Shown in pieces: positions 16,281-25,294 of a stretch of 64,000 bases of DNA. The position numbers and the translations under genes were made by a program. Location of the stretch: contig CAVPUY010000005.1 of NCBI GenBank assembly GCA_963709075.1, positions 434,001 to 498,000 of the forward strand, in the 5' to 3' direction. Under the pieces are notes generated by a model. It saw only the letters and a program-made list of their open reading frames with translations, made no database searches and was not told the origin of the DNA. Each line of letters begins with the position of its first letter. Within the stretch, counting starts at the first letter, position 1. Origin of the DNA: Palsa-506 sp963709075. GTDB taxonomy: Bacteria > Actinomycetota > Actinomycetes > Streptosporangiales > Streptosporangiaceae.

Positions 16281-17524
16281 CGCCTCGACCTCCCCCAGGA
16301 CGAATCCCTGGGTGGCCCAGTGTAGATCCCGCGCGGCCGGATGGGCGTTCCGCGTGCGTACTCCTCCAGCGCGTGGGCGAGCCAGCCTGCCGTCCTGGCG
16401 ACCGCGAATACCGCTTCCCCGGCGCCCCGGATCAGGCCGGCCACGTCGGCCAGCGCGGCGAGCGCGAAGTCGATGTTCGGCTCGGGCAGCGCCCGGCGGC
16501 GTGCCTCGGCGAGCACCGCGTCGGCCACCGCCAGCCGCGGCGACCCGGGCGCGAGGTTCCTGATCATCCCGAGCAGGCAGCCGGCCCGCGGATCGCCGGC
16601 CTGGTAGACGAAGTGACCGAACCCGGGGATCCGCTCCCCGCGCCTGAGCAGGTCGCCGACGACGTGCGGCGCATCGGACGGCGAGCGGGCCGAGGCCAGC
16701 ATCAGCTCGGCGCCGAGCGACGCGCCGCCGTGCAGGGCGCCGCCGACCGCGCCGAGGCCGGTGGCCACCACCGCGTACGGGTCCGCCCGCACCGAGGCGG
16801 CGACCCGGGCGGCCAGGGTCGACGCCGCCAGCTCGTGATCGGCCAGCAGCACGAGCGCCGCCTGCAGGGTGGAGGTAAGGCCGGGCTGCTGCGGATCCGG
16901 GCTGAGCCTGGCGGCCAGCCGGGCGGCGATGGACTGGCCGCCCGGCGGGATGACGAGGCCAGCCATCCGGCCGGCGGCGGCCGGCGGCAGGCAGCCGACC
17001 AGGCCGGCGATCAGGGCGCGGGCCGCCGCGGTCACGGCGGGCGGGTCGAGCTGGAGCCGGAGCGGGTCGGTGGCCGCGAGGGCGGGCACGATGACCTGCA
17101 GCCGCTCCAGCGCCAGCGTGCCGGCCGGCAGCGCCGCCTGCGCGGCGGTGCCGGCCGCGATCGCCTCGTTGGTGGCCAGCCACGGCGCCGCGGCGCTCGC
17201 GAACGAGCCGGTCCACAGCAGGCTGGCGACTTCCTCGAAGGTCCGGCCGGCGGCCAGCCGGGTCGCGTCATGGCCCCGGTACCAGAGCTGGTCCCCGGCG
17301 ATCTCGGTGATCGAGGTCTCGATGACCAGCTCGGCCGCGCCTGGTTCCCGGCGCGGCCTGCCGCGCCGGGCCAGGATCGCTACCTCGTCCGGGTCGAACA
17401 GGCTGGCCCGGCCGTCCGGGCCGGTGCGCCGGGCGAGCACGCCCCGGCTTACGTAGGAGTACAGGCTGGCCTGCTTGATGCCGAGCCGCTGAGCCGCCTC
17501 GGCGGCCCCGATCCAGTCCGTCAC
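16277..17524 (-). CDS. citrate synthase-family enzyme with N-terminal MerR-type HTH domain
   Basis: Residues 1-60 form a helix-turn-helix of MerR/excisionase type (WIGAAEAAQRLGIKQASLYS, then DPDEVAILARRGRPRREPG). The rest is a citrate synthase fold with GGALHGGASLGAE (His), GFGHFVYQAGDPRA (His) and EPNIDFALAALAD (Asp), so the catalytic triad looks intact. The protein may therefore bind both DNA and acyl-CoA/oxaloacetate. It is coupled to the MBL-rhodanese gene and divergent from the homocitrate-type synthase across a gap with repeated TTGAT/ATCAA half-sites. Citrate versus 2-methylcitrate activity cannot be decided. GTG start behind GGGGAGGA. Confidence 0.88.
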   Translation of the reverse strand: MTDWIGAAEAAQRLGIKQASLYSYVSRGVLARRTGPDGRASLFDPDEVAILARRGRPRREPGAAELVIETSITEIAGDQLWYRGHDATRLAAGRTFEEVASLLWTGSFASAAAPWLATNEAIAAGTAAQAALPAGTLALERLQVIVPALAATDPLRLQLDPPAVTAAARALIAGLVGCLPPAAAGRMAGLVIPPGGQSIAARLAARLSPDPQQPGLTSTLQAALVLLADHELAASTLAARVAASVRADPYAVVATGLGAVGGALHGGASLGAELMLASARSPSDAPHVVGDLLRRGERIPGFGHFVYQAGDPRAGCLLGMIRNLAPGSPRLAVADAVLAEARRRALPEPNIDFALAALADVAGLIRGAGEAVFAVARTAGWLAHALEEYARGTPIRPRGIYTGPPRDSSWGRSRR

Positions 17525-17553
17525 GCCGGCGTGTCCTCCCCTGACCCATAATG

Positions 17554-17610
17554 TTGATCTAAATCAATATTGATCTGGATCGTACACTAATGATCGACTA
17601 TTGAAATCAA
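17554..17610. promoter_or_regulatory. cluster of TTGAT/ATCAA half-sites between divergent synthase genes
   Basis: TTGATCTAAATCAA (17554-17567) is a 14-base dyad. TTGATCT is repeated directly at 17554 and 17570, and TTGAAATCAA at 17601-17610 is a second dyad. The stretch is strikingly AT-rich for this genome and lies between the GTG of the HTH-citrate synthase and the ATG of the homocitrate-type synthase. It probably holds both promoters and an operator, likely for the HTH domain of the citrate synthase itself. Confidence 0.55.
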
Positions 17611-17698
17611 CCGAGCGAGATGCAGGCCGCGCGGCCAAGCGGCCGCTGTGACCAAGACGCCGCGCCTGCCGCGCTCTGGCGAGCCTGGAGGCCAGCGA

Positions 17699-18925
17699 AT
17701 GCCAGCGATCCACTTCCTCGACGTCACCAACCGCGACGGCGTGCAGACCGCGCGGACCGGACTGTCCAAGTTCGGCAAGACAATGGTCAACTTCTACCTG
17801 GCCAGGCTCGGCGTGGCGCAGTCGGAGATCGGCTTCCCGTTCCTGTTCCACGAGGTGCCCTACGTGCGGGCGAATGTCGCGCTCGCCGCGGCCGGGGCGT
17901 TCGGCGAGCTGCGGCTGTCCGGCTGGTGCCGCGCCATCCCGGCGGACGTGCAGCGCGCCGCTCCGCTGGGGCTCAGCCACTACAACCTGTCGATCTCCAC
18001 CTCGGACCAGATGATCGAGCACAAGTTCCGCGGCCGGCTGGACCGCGCGGCTGTCATCTCGGAGATGACCGCCGCGGTGGCCGCGGCGAAGCAGGCCGGC
18101 GCCGCCACCATCGGCGTCAACGCCGAGGACGGGTCACGCACCGACGACGCGTTCCTGCGGGAGTTCGCGCTCGCGGCCAGGGAGGCCGGCGCCGACCGGG
18201 TGCGCTACTGCGACACGATCGGCGGGGACAGCCCGGAGCGGATCCGGGAGCGGTTCGCCAAGCTGGCCAGTGTCGTCGGCATCCCGGTCGAGACGCACTG
18301 CCACAACGACCTGGGCATGGCCGTGGCGAACTCGGTATCCGGCGCGCTCGGCGATCTCGACGCCGGCCAGGACGCGTGGGTCAATACCTGCGTCAACGGC
18401 ATCGGCGAGCGCTCGGGCAACGCCGACCTGCTGTCCTGCATCCTCGCGTTCCAGCATGCCTTCGGGCTGCCCGGCGAGGCCGAGATCGGCGATCCGCTCG
18501 ACCTGTCCTGGGCCCGCCGGTTCGCGCTGTGGGCCAGCTACGCGTTCGGCCAGCCGCTGCCGCAGAACCAGCCGGGCACCGGGCGGAACGCGTTCGCGCA
18601 CGAGTCCGGGATCCACGCCGACGGGGCGCTCAAGGACCGGCACAACTACGAGCTCTACGACGACGACACGCTCGGCCCGTTCCCGGCCGACTGGCATGCC
18701 ACCGCGGGCCGGGTGGTGCTGACCGGCGAGTACGGCGGGCTGGCCGGGCTGCGGCACGTGCTGGACGGACTCGGCATCGACGCAGCCGACGACGAGGACC
18801 TGGTGTTCAAGCTGGTCCAGCTGTGCGCGTCGGCGACCGGCAAGCCGCTGACCGACGACGAGCTGCGGCTGATCGCCGCATACCCGCGCGAGCTGTCGCT
18901 GCTCTACCCGGGCCTGCTCAGCTGA
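17699..18925 (+). CDS. homocitrate synthase / 2-isopropylmalate synthase-like acyl-CoA carboxyl transferase
   Basis: The 408-residue protein has the HMGL-like TIM barrel: FLDVTNRDGVQTARTGLSKF (the RDG-Q catalytic motif), VETHCHNDLGMAVANSVSGA with the HxH metal site, NTCVNGIGERSGNADL and FAHESGIHADGAL. These enzymes condense acetyl-CoA with a 2-oxo acid. There is no LeuA regulatory dimer domain; the C-terminus is short, closer to homocitrate or citramalate-type enzymes. I chose the ATG at 17699 because GGAGG lies 8 bases upstream; a GTG 51 bases earlier is possible. The substrate is unknown; it is divergent from the citrate synthase operon. Confidence 0.85.
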   Translation: MPAIHFLDVTNRDGVQTARTGLSKFGKTMVNFYLARLGVAQSEIGFPFLFHEVPYVRANVALAAAGAFGELRLSGWCRAIPADVQRAAPLGLSHYNLSISTSDQMIEHKFRGRLDRAAVISEMTAAVAAAKQAGAATIGVNAEDGSRTDDAFLREFALAAREAGADRVRYCDTIGGDSPERIRERFAKLASVVGIPVETHCHNDLGMAVANSVSGALGDLDAGQDAWVNTCVNGIGERSGNADLLSCILAFQHAFGLPGEAEIGDPLDLSWARRFALWASYAFGQPLPQNQPGTGRNAFAHESGIHADGALKDRHNYELYDDDTLGPFPADWHATAGRVVLTGEYGGLAGLRHVLDGLGIDAADDEDLVFKLVQLCASATGKPLTDDELRLIAAYPRELSLLYPGLLS

Positions 18926-18937
18926 GCTGTGCCGGGG

Positions 18938-19130
18938 TCAGCTGCCGAGCTGCTTGCGGCCGCGGTCCCGCTTCAGGCGGCGGCGCTGAGACGGGTCGAG
19001 CATCGCGTAGAGGATCGCCGGGATGGCGATGGCCGCGACGATGACCCGATCGGCAAGCCACGGGCTGATCAGGGAACAGGATGAGCCCGACGACGACCCC
19101 GGCGATGCCGTACTTCATGTGAGGCGACAT
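18938..19130 (-). CDS. small two-helix membrane protein, one frameshift
   Basis: Behind GGAGAGGAAG an ATG opens MSPHMKYGIAGVVVGLILF. The frame then shifts near 19070 (one extra C in TTCCCTGATC) and continues LISPWLADRVIVAAIAIPAI and LYAMLDPSQRRRLKRDRG to a TGA at 18938. The product would be about 63 residues with two membrane segments and a basic cytoplasmic tail. It is not a family I recognise. It is convergent with the homocitrate-type gene. Confidence 0.55.
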
Positions 19131-19340
19131 ACCGGACTTCCTCTCCTCGACGGGGTCACGCGTTCCCGCACTGCCTCGTCCAAGCTAACTAGACCACAAT
19201 CCGCGGCCATTACGGTAACGCCTGGCGGGCGGCGGGCGTTCCCCTGCCCGCGAGCACGCCTGCCGGCGTTAGCGCCCATCATGGCGCAGGCCGGCCGCGG
19301 CGGGATGGACAATGATAGGTGCACGGAACTGGAGGATGCC

Positions 19341-19914
19341 ATGACGCTGTCGCTGCCGATCGACGCGGAAGCCAACGAGCTGCTGTCCCGCAGCCCGCTG
19401 GCGCTGCTGATCGCGATGCTGCTGGACCAGCAGGTCCCGCTGGAGAAGGCCTTCGGCTCGCCGCAGGTACTCGTGCAGCGGCTCGGGCACGAGCCGACCG
19501 CCGGCGAGCTGGCCGGCTACGACCCCGGACGCGCTGGCCGCGATCTTCAGCGAGCGGCCCGCGCTGCACCGCTTCCCCAAGGCGATGGCCGGCCGCGTGC
19601 AGGACCTGGCCAGGATCATCGCCGAGCGCTACGACGGCGACGCCGGCCGGGTCTGGGGCGATGCCGCGTCCGGCAAGGACCTGCTCGCCCGGCTGTCCGA
19701 GCTGCCCGGGTTCGGCACCTACAAGGCGCAGATCATGATCGCGCTGCTCGGCAAGCAACTCGGCGTCAGGCCAGACGGCTGGCGGGAGGCGGCCGGCCGG
19801 TTCGGCGAGGAGGGCTCGCATTACTCCGTCGCCGACATCGTGGACGCCCCGTCGCTGGCCGAGGTCCGCGCGTTCAAGAAGCAGCTGAAAGCCGCCGCAG
19901 AGGCAGCCGGCTGA
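19341..19914 (+). CDS. HhH-GPD-type base excision DNA repair protein, one frameshift
   Basis: The start MTLSLPIDAEANELLSRSPL is followed by LLIAMLLDQQVPLEKAFGSP, as in HhH-GPD proteins. After ELAGYDP the frame shifts at about 19523-19527 (one extra base in CCCCGG) to DALAAIFSERPALHRFPKAM. The helix-hairpin-helix LSELPGFGTYKAQIMIALLG lies near residue 120. The family includes DNA glycosylases of the EndoIII/AlkA type, though this short actinobacterial subgroup is uncharacterised. GGAGGA lies upstream of the ATG. Confidence 0.85.
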
Positions 19915-19972
19915 GCAGACGCCCCGCGGCGGCCACGGCGGCACACGCCACCGGCCGGTAATGTCAGGGCGC

Positions 19973-20575
19973 ATGGCTGAATCTGGGTTCCCGGTGGCCG
20001 GCCCGGCACGCGTGCACGTCCTGCAGGCAGGCTACGCCCGCGAGGCCGGCGGCGAGGAGCACGTCGGCAGCACGGTGACGCTGATCCTGGACGGGGACGC
20101 GGTGATCGTGGTCGATCCCGGCATGGTGGCCGACCGGGACGAGCTGCTCGCGGCGCTCCGGCAGCACGGGCCGGAGCCCGCTGAGGTCACCGATGTCGTG
20201 TTCAGCCACCATCACCCGGACCATACGGTGAACGCCGCGCTGTTCCCGGCGGCCCGGATCCACGACCACTGGGCCTGCTACTCCGGTGACGTGTGGACCA
20301 GCCGGGACGCTGAGGGCGCGGTGCTCAGCCCGTCGGTGCGGCTGCTGCGGACCCCCGGTCATTCGGCCGAGGACATCACGACGCTGGCGGCGACGGCGGA
20401 CGGCGGGTACGCCTGCACGCATGCCTGGTGGGGTGCGGACGGGCCGGCCGACGACCCGTTCGCCCCGGACCGCGAGGTGCTGCGGGCCAGCAGGGAGCGG
20501 ATTCTCGGGCTCGCCGCGGTGATCATCCCGGGGCACGGGCCGGCGTTCCGGCCGGACGAGCGGACGCCGCGCTAG
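19973..20575 (+). CDS. MBL-fold metallo-hydrolase (MBLAC1-like)
   Basis: The ~200-residue protein has the metallo-beta-lactamase motif VFSHHHPDHTVNAALFP (HHHxDH, near residue 80), RTPGHSAEDITTLA and a C-terminal IIPGHGPAF. The size and layout resemble MBLAC1-type hydrolases. A start 12 bases earlier (19961) is also possible; I prefer 19973, with AGGG just upstream. The substrate is unknown. Confidence 0.85.
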   Translation: MAESGFPVAGPARVHVLQAGYAREAGGEEHVGSTVTLILDGDAVIVVDPGMVADRDELLAALRQHGPEPAEVTDVVFSHHHPDHTVNAALFPAARIHDHWACYSGDVWTSRDAEGAVLSPSVRLLRTPGHSAEDITTLAATADGGYACTHAWWGADGPADDPFAPDREVLRASRERILGLAAVIIPGHGPAFRPDERTPR

Positions 20576-20611
20576 CCTGACGCGGGGCCAGCACGGCCGG
20601 GCCCGGCTGGC

Positions 20612-21343
20612 TCACGCGGCGTCGCCCTTCAGCGAGAACGCCGACAGCCTGCGGATGGCGAGCGCGAGCGCGGCGACCGTGACGATCAGGCCGGCCGCGA
20701 TCACCGTGCCCAGCGTGAGGTGCGCGTTCAGCGCCGGGTCGTGCGCGATGGAGTTGGCGAAGCCGAGCGAGTACTGGCCGACCGACAGCTCGCTCGCCCC
20801 GCTGACCAGGTTGCCGAGCAGGCCCTCCCAGACCAGCAGGTAGAGCAGGCCGACCGCGATGGCCCGGGTGGTGAGGACCGAGACAAGCACGAAGACGGCG
20901 TTGTAGATCACCGAGCCGGCGATGGCCCCGGCGAACACGCCGATCGCCAGCCTGGTGACACCCCCGGTGGCGATCAGCCCGGCCAGCAGCTCGGGCACGG
21001 CCACGAAGATCATCGTCATGACGGCGGCCACCGCGAACTTGGTGATGATCACCGACGACCGGCGCACCGGCGTGGCCAGCAGGTGCACGATGCTGCCGTC
21101 GTCGATCTCCGCGCCGAGCACGCTGGTGCCGATGATCAGCGCGGTCAGCGGCAGCACCACGGAGAACCCGAAGACGCCGAGTATGTGCGCCGGCCAGGAT
21201 GCCTGCGCTGGTTTCGACAGCTTCAGCAGCGCCGTGACCAGGAGCAGGATCACCGGCGGGATCGCGAAAAGGAAGGCCCGCTTGCGGCCCATCGTCGCGC
21301 GGAAAGTGATCCTGGCGACGGTGCCGTTGACAATGCCGGACAT
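20612..21343 (-). CDS. ABC-2 type transporter permease
   Basis: The 243-residue protein has about six hydrophobic segments, with FAIPPVILLLVTALLKLS, FSVVLPLTALIIGTSVLGAE, the conserved EIDDGSIVHLLATPVRRS cytoplasmic loop of NosY-type ABC-2 permeases, and LIVTVAALALAIRRLSAFS at the end. It closes a four-gene exporter operon and lies 44 bases after an ATP-binding protein gene. Substrate unknown. Confidence 0.88.
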   Translation of the reverse strand: MSGIVNGTVARITFRATMGRKRAFLFAIPPVILLLVTALLKLSKPAQASWPAHILGVFGFSVVLPLTALIIGTSVLGAEIDDGSIVHLLATPVRRSSVIITKFAVAAVMTMIFVAVPELLAGLIATGGVTRLAIGVFAGAIAGSVIYNAVFVLVSVLTTRAIAVGLLYLLVWEGLLGNLVSGASELSVGQYSLGFANSIAHDPALNAHLTLGTVIAAGLIVTVAALALAIRRLSAFSLKGDAA

Positions 21344-21387
21344 GTGATGACTGCTTTCTCGCGGATCCGTCAGGATCGGTTGGGCCG

Positions 21388-22300
21388 TCAGGAGGCGATC
21401 AGGTAGGCGAACACGCTCTCCAGCGACTCGTCGGCGGGCAGCAGCTCGCGCAGCCTGATGCCGGCGTCCCTGGCCAGGCCGGCCAGTTCCCTGGTGAAGG
21501 TGCCGTAGTCGGAAGTCCGCACCTGCAGCCCGCGGGGCGTCAGCTCCACCCCGGTGACCGCGGGACGGCCGATCAGGGTCGCGCCGAGCAGCCGGTCGTC
21601 CGATGTGCGCACCATGAAGACATGCGGGCGGCTGGTCATCAGCCGCCTGATCGCGCGGAAGTCACCGGATGCGGCCAGCCGGCCGGACACCATCACCTGA
21701 ATGGTGCCGGACATCCGCTCCACTTCCTCCAGGATGTGCGAGCTGAACAGGATCGTGCGGCCGTCGGCGCCGAGCGCGTGCAGCAGCTCCATCATGTGCA
21801 GCCGCTGGCGCGGGTCCATCCCGTTGAACGGCTCGTCGAGCAGGAGTCACCACGGGATCGTGCACCAGCGCGGCGGCCACCTTGATCCGCTGCCGCATGC
21901 CCTTGGAGTAGGTCGCGATCTTGCGGTCCTGGGCGTCAGCCATCTCCACGATGCCGATCGCGCGGCGCGCGGCTGCCGCCGGATCCGGCAGCTCGTGCAG
22001 CCTCGCGGTGGCGAGCACGAACTCCATGCCGGTGAGGAAGGCGTAGACGGAGGTGTGCTCGGGCACCAGGCCGACGGTCCGGAACAGCTCGGAATTGCGC
22101 CAGCTCGGCCTGCCGCCCACCGTGACCTCACCGCGCGATGGCGGCAGGAAGCCCGCGATCATGTGCAGCAGGGTGGACTTCCCCGCGCCGTTAGGGCCGA
22201 GCAGGCCGGTTACGCCGGGACCGACCGACATCGAGATGTCATTGATCGCGACGACGTTCCCGTACCAGCGGGAGACGTTGCGCACTTCGATCGTGCTCAT
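21388..22300 (-). CDS. ABC transporter ATP-binding protein, one frameshift
   Basis: The N-terminal part has GLLGPNGAGKSTLLHMIAGF (Walker A), and YSKGMRQRIKVAAALVHDP (signature). One extra base at about 21846 breaks the Walker B; in the shifted frame it reads LLLDEPFNGMDPRQRL, then FSSHILEEVERM (H-loop) and a C-terminal extension to AYLIAS. The start ATG at 22300 overlaps the upstream permease stop as ATGA. It likely energises the permeases encoded on either side. Confidence 0.88.
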
Positions 22301-23298
22301 GCGATGCCGACCTTCCGGTACCTGGCGATGAGGCCGCCGACGGCGATGCCGAGGAAGACGAGCAGCATCAGCCCGTACGCGGGGCCGTAGCTGCCCGGGT
22401 AGGCGATGATGCCCGGCGATGTGCCGCCGAGCCACTGCCGCACGCCGTCCAGCGTGGTGAAGGGACTGATCAGGCCGGCCAGGTGCACGCCGGCCGGGAT
22501 CGGCCCCGGGCGGAAGATCAGGTGAATGTGCCCGCCGGTGACCGCGCGCGGGGGCGGCTGGCTGAACTGGGCCGCTGTCCTGGCCGCGATCCGGCTGAGC
22601 AGCCTGGCCAGCGTCCAGGTGAGGAAGAAGAAGATCGCGATCGTGCCGGTTGCGTAGGCCCGGCGGCCGGTGAACGAGGCGAGCACGAGCCCGATCGCGG
22701 CCGAGCACGACGGCCCACATCAGGCCCGACCAGCAGGCCGGGGAAGAACCCCCGGGTCTGTGCCCAGATCGCACTGAAGCCGTGCGCCTGCAGGACGTTG
22801 CCGAGGTAGAGCAGCAGCTCCGGGATGTCGATCATGATCAGGCAGGCGAGGGCGAACGCGGCGAGCTTGGCCAGCGGGTAGTCGATCCGGCGGACCGGCC
22901 GGGCGAAGTAGAGCGGCAGCACGTGGCTGCGCAGGTCCCGGGATACTAGCTCGGGCGCCTGCGCGGCGATGAAGATGGTCATGACGAGCACCCGCAGCGG
23001 GGCGATGTAGGTGTCGTAGTGCACGACGCTGGCATGCGAGCTGCTGAGCGCCACGGCGACGGCGTTGATGATCGCCGGCAGGCACATGATGCCGAACGTG
23101 ATCACCGGGACGATCTTGGCCTTGACGCCGCGGCCGACGCCGAACGCGGAGCGCAGGCTGTGCCAGCACAAGCGCCCTGGCGATCTGCGCCCGGCCGAGC
23201 CGTTTGCCTTCGTACCGGCGGTAGCCGAGATCGTGGATGACGCCCGAGGCCGGGACGGCCGGCGCGCCGGGCCCGGGGCTGGCCATGTCAGCGGGCAT
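22297..23298 (-). CDS. ABC-2 type transporter permease, at least three frameshifts
   Basis: The protein starts MPADMASPGPG, with the cytoplasmic head GVIHDLGYRRYEGKRLGRAQ typical of this permease class. The first membrane region (AKIVPVITFGIMCLPAIINA) is in a second frame from about 23168. Near 22722 and 22700 two more changes lead through GLMWAVVLG to AIGLVLASFTGRRAYATGTI and end ARYRKVGIA. Each change fits one extra base, so total length stays a multiple of three (about 332 residues). Its ATG overlaps the upstream ATPase stop by 11 bases. Confidence 0.8.
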
Positions 23299-24295
23299 CG
23301 GCCGCTCCCGTCATCTCGCTCGGCTCCGGCTGGCCGTCGCTGAACAGCTCCTCGATCCTGTGCCGCCGCTGCTCCATCCGGTTCAGCGGCAGGCCGAGGT
23401 CGGCGACCGCGTCGCGGACCGCGTCGTAAGTGGCCTCGCCGGCCAGCCGGACCAGCACCGCCCGGTCCTGCTGCCGCGGGTCAAGGCCGCGCCTGGCCAG
23501 TTCCTCGAGTAGCGGGCCGGTGCCTTCCTCGACCTCGATCACCAGCACCTGGCTGGCCTGGGTGAAGCTGGTGATCGTATCGGCACGGAGCAGCTTGCCG
23601 CCGTCGATCGCGACGATGTGATCGCAGATCTGCTCGAGCTCGCCGAGGAGATGGGAGGCGACCACGATGGAGATGCCGAAGTCCGCGCCGATCCGGTTGA
23701 TCAGCTCGAGCATCGCGACCCGGCCCGCCGGATCCAGGCCGATGGTCGGCTCGTCGAGCAGCAGCAGGCGCGGGTCGCCGACCAGCGCCTGGGCGAGTTT
23801 CACCCGCTGCTTCATGCCGGTCGAGTACGTGCCGATCTGCCGGTAGCGCTCCTCGTACAGGCCGACGTGCCGGAGCGACTCCGCCGCGCGCTCCTTCGCC
23901 GCGGTGGGCGGCAGGCCGGAGATCCGGCCCAGGTGGGTGACGAATTCGGTGGCGGTCACGTCTGGCAGCAGGCAGTCGTGCTCCGGCATGTAGCCGGTCA
24001 GGCTCCTGATCCGCTCGCCGCCGCGCTCGCAGTCGTGGCCGAACACGGTGGCCAGGCCCTTGGTCGGGGGCAGCAGGCCGAGCAGGATCTTGATCAACGT
24101 CGACTTGCCCGCGCCGTTAGCGCCGACCAGGCCGGTAATGCCGGCTGCCACCGACACGGTCAGCTCATCGAGGGCGGTCACCTGGCCCGGATACCGCTTC
24201 GTCAGGGCCGTCGTCTCGATGACTGCTCCCGGTGGCGGCCCGGTATCCGGCCGGCCTGCCGGATCTGGCCTTCGCGCCGATGCATGAGCGGTCAC
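23288..24295 (-). CDS. ABC transporter ATP-binding protein
   Basis: The intact 335-residue ATPase has TGLVGANGAGKSTLIKILLG (Walker A near residue 60), YSTGMKQRVKLAQALVGDP (signature), RLLLLDEPTIGLDPAGRVAM (Walker B) and VASHLLGELEQICDH (H-loop), followed by a ~100-residue C-terminal domain typical of ABC-2 drug/bacteriocin exporters. It is the first gene of the operon ATPase-permease-ATPase-permease (24.3 to 20.6 kb). GTG start. Confidence 0.92.
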   Translation of the reverse strand: MTAHASARRPDPAGRPDTGPPPGAVIETTALTKRYPGQVTALDELTVSVAAGITGLVGANGAGKSTLIKILLGLLPPTKGLATVFGHDCERGGERIRSLTGYMPEHDCLLPDVTATEFVTHLGRISGLPPTAAKERAAESLRHVGLYEERYRQIGTYSTGMKQRVKLAQALVGDPRLLLLDEPTIGLDPAGRVAMLELINRIGADFGISIVVASHLLGELEQICDHIVAIDGGKLLRADTITSFTQASQVLVIEVEEGTGPLLEELARRGLDPRQQDRAVLVRLAGEATYDAVRDAVADLGLPLNRMEQRRHRIEELFSDGQPEPSEMTGAADAR

Positions 24296-24437
24296 GTCCT
24301 GGCCTCGCCTTCGTCTGGCGCCTTCAACGCCGGCCGGCTGGGCGGCGGATGCGGTCCTAAGAATGCCTGCCCGGGCGGCTCACGTCGTCACTCCCTGGGG
24401 TGAGCTTCCCATCCGACCTGAGTAGTACCTGGCTTCC

Positions 24438-25085
24438 TCAGCAGAGCACCTGCGCGGCTAACCGGGACCGCGGCACGCGGAGCGCGGCCCAGACCACTTT
24501 CCGGTGGAAGCCGAGCATGGCCCAGCCCCAGGTGGCCGTCAGCGCCTGGACGACTTGCAGGCCGCGGCCGGCCTCAGCGCCTGGATCCGGGGACCGCAGC
24601 ACCGGAGGGTCGGTGCTCGGGTCGGTGACGGCGCACACCAGATGGCTGGCCCGGTGCCACAGCGTGAGCTCGACAAGGCCTACGGCCGGGCCGCCTGCGC
24701 CGCGGGCAGCGCGAGCGGCATCGGCATCGGCGCCGCTGGCGTCGCCGGCCCGGACGCCGCGGGCATCGCCGCTGACGCCGTCGACTCCGTGGAAGAACGC
24801 GTTGGTGACAAGCTCCGAGACCACCATCGCGGTGTCCTGGAACGCCGCGGATATGTCCCAGCGCTGCAGCGTTTCCCTGGTGAACTCGCGAGCGGCCCGC
24901 GGCGACTCCGGCTCGGTCCCGACGGCACGGACGGCGGTCCCCGACGGGCCTGGTACCGCGGACGGCAGTAACGCCGGCGGCAGTAGCTGACCCGGCTGAT
25001 CAGGCAGGCCGCCGACCGCTGCCTGCGTGCCTGCCGGCCCGGCTGCTGCGTCGGGAGCGGCAGCCGACTGCTGTCCTCGGTACAT
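24438..25085 (-). CDS. RsbW-like ATP-binding anti-sigma/regulatory kinase
   Basis: The 215-residue protein has a HATPase_c_2 fold: AAREFTRETLQRWDISAAF, then the N-box VVSELVTNAFFHGVDG (Asn for ATP-Mg), an inserted Ala/Gly-rich loop, ELTLWHRASHLVCAVTDPST (D-box) and AGRGLQVVQALTATWGW. About 60 N-terminal residues are Ala/Pro-rich. Such ATPases are very common in Streptomyces-type genomes next to DUF397 and XRE-DUF5753 genes, exactly as here. The partner sigma or anti-anti-sigma factor is not visible. Confidence 0.85.
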   Translation of the reverse strand: MYRGQQSAAAPDAAAGPAGTQAAVGGLPDQPGQLLPPALLPSAVPGPSGTAVRAVGTEPESPRAAREFTRETLQRWDISAAFQDTAMVVSELVTNAFFHGVDGVSGDARGVRAGDASGADADAARAARGAGGPAVGLVELTLWHRASHLVCAVTDPSTDPPVLRSPDPGAEAGRGLQVVQALTATWGWAMLGFHRKVVWAALRVPRSRLAAQVLC

Positions 25086-25163
25086 GGGCTAACCCCGGAG
25101 CCTGATGGTGAGCGTGAGACGGGCCAGCCCGCCTTCCGCTACCATGCCAGTCACGGTGTGCAG

Positions 25164-25199
25164 GTGCAAGTGCTGCTGCACGTGCATGAGAATTTGCAC
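25164..25199. promoter_or_regulatory. two abutting GTGCA-N8-TGCAC inverted repeats, likely operator
   Basis: GTGCA (25164-25168) and TGCAC (25177-25181) are separated by 8 bases. Immediately afterwards GTGCA (25182-25186) and TGCAC (25195-25199) repeat the same arms and spacing with a different core. They lie between the divergent ATPase and DUF397 genes. The 18-base phasing fits two dimers bound side by side. The most likely protein is the XRE regulator encoded at 25685. Confidence 0.65.
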
Positions 25200-25294
25200 G
25201 GCGGCTGCGCGGTAGCCGAAACCGGCTGGTCAAAAGCCCTATGGCCAGGCGATTCGGCAGTGAGTGCTCTACAGGCACGGCGAAAGGGACCGAC

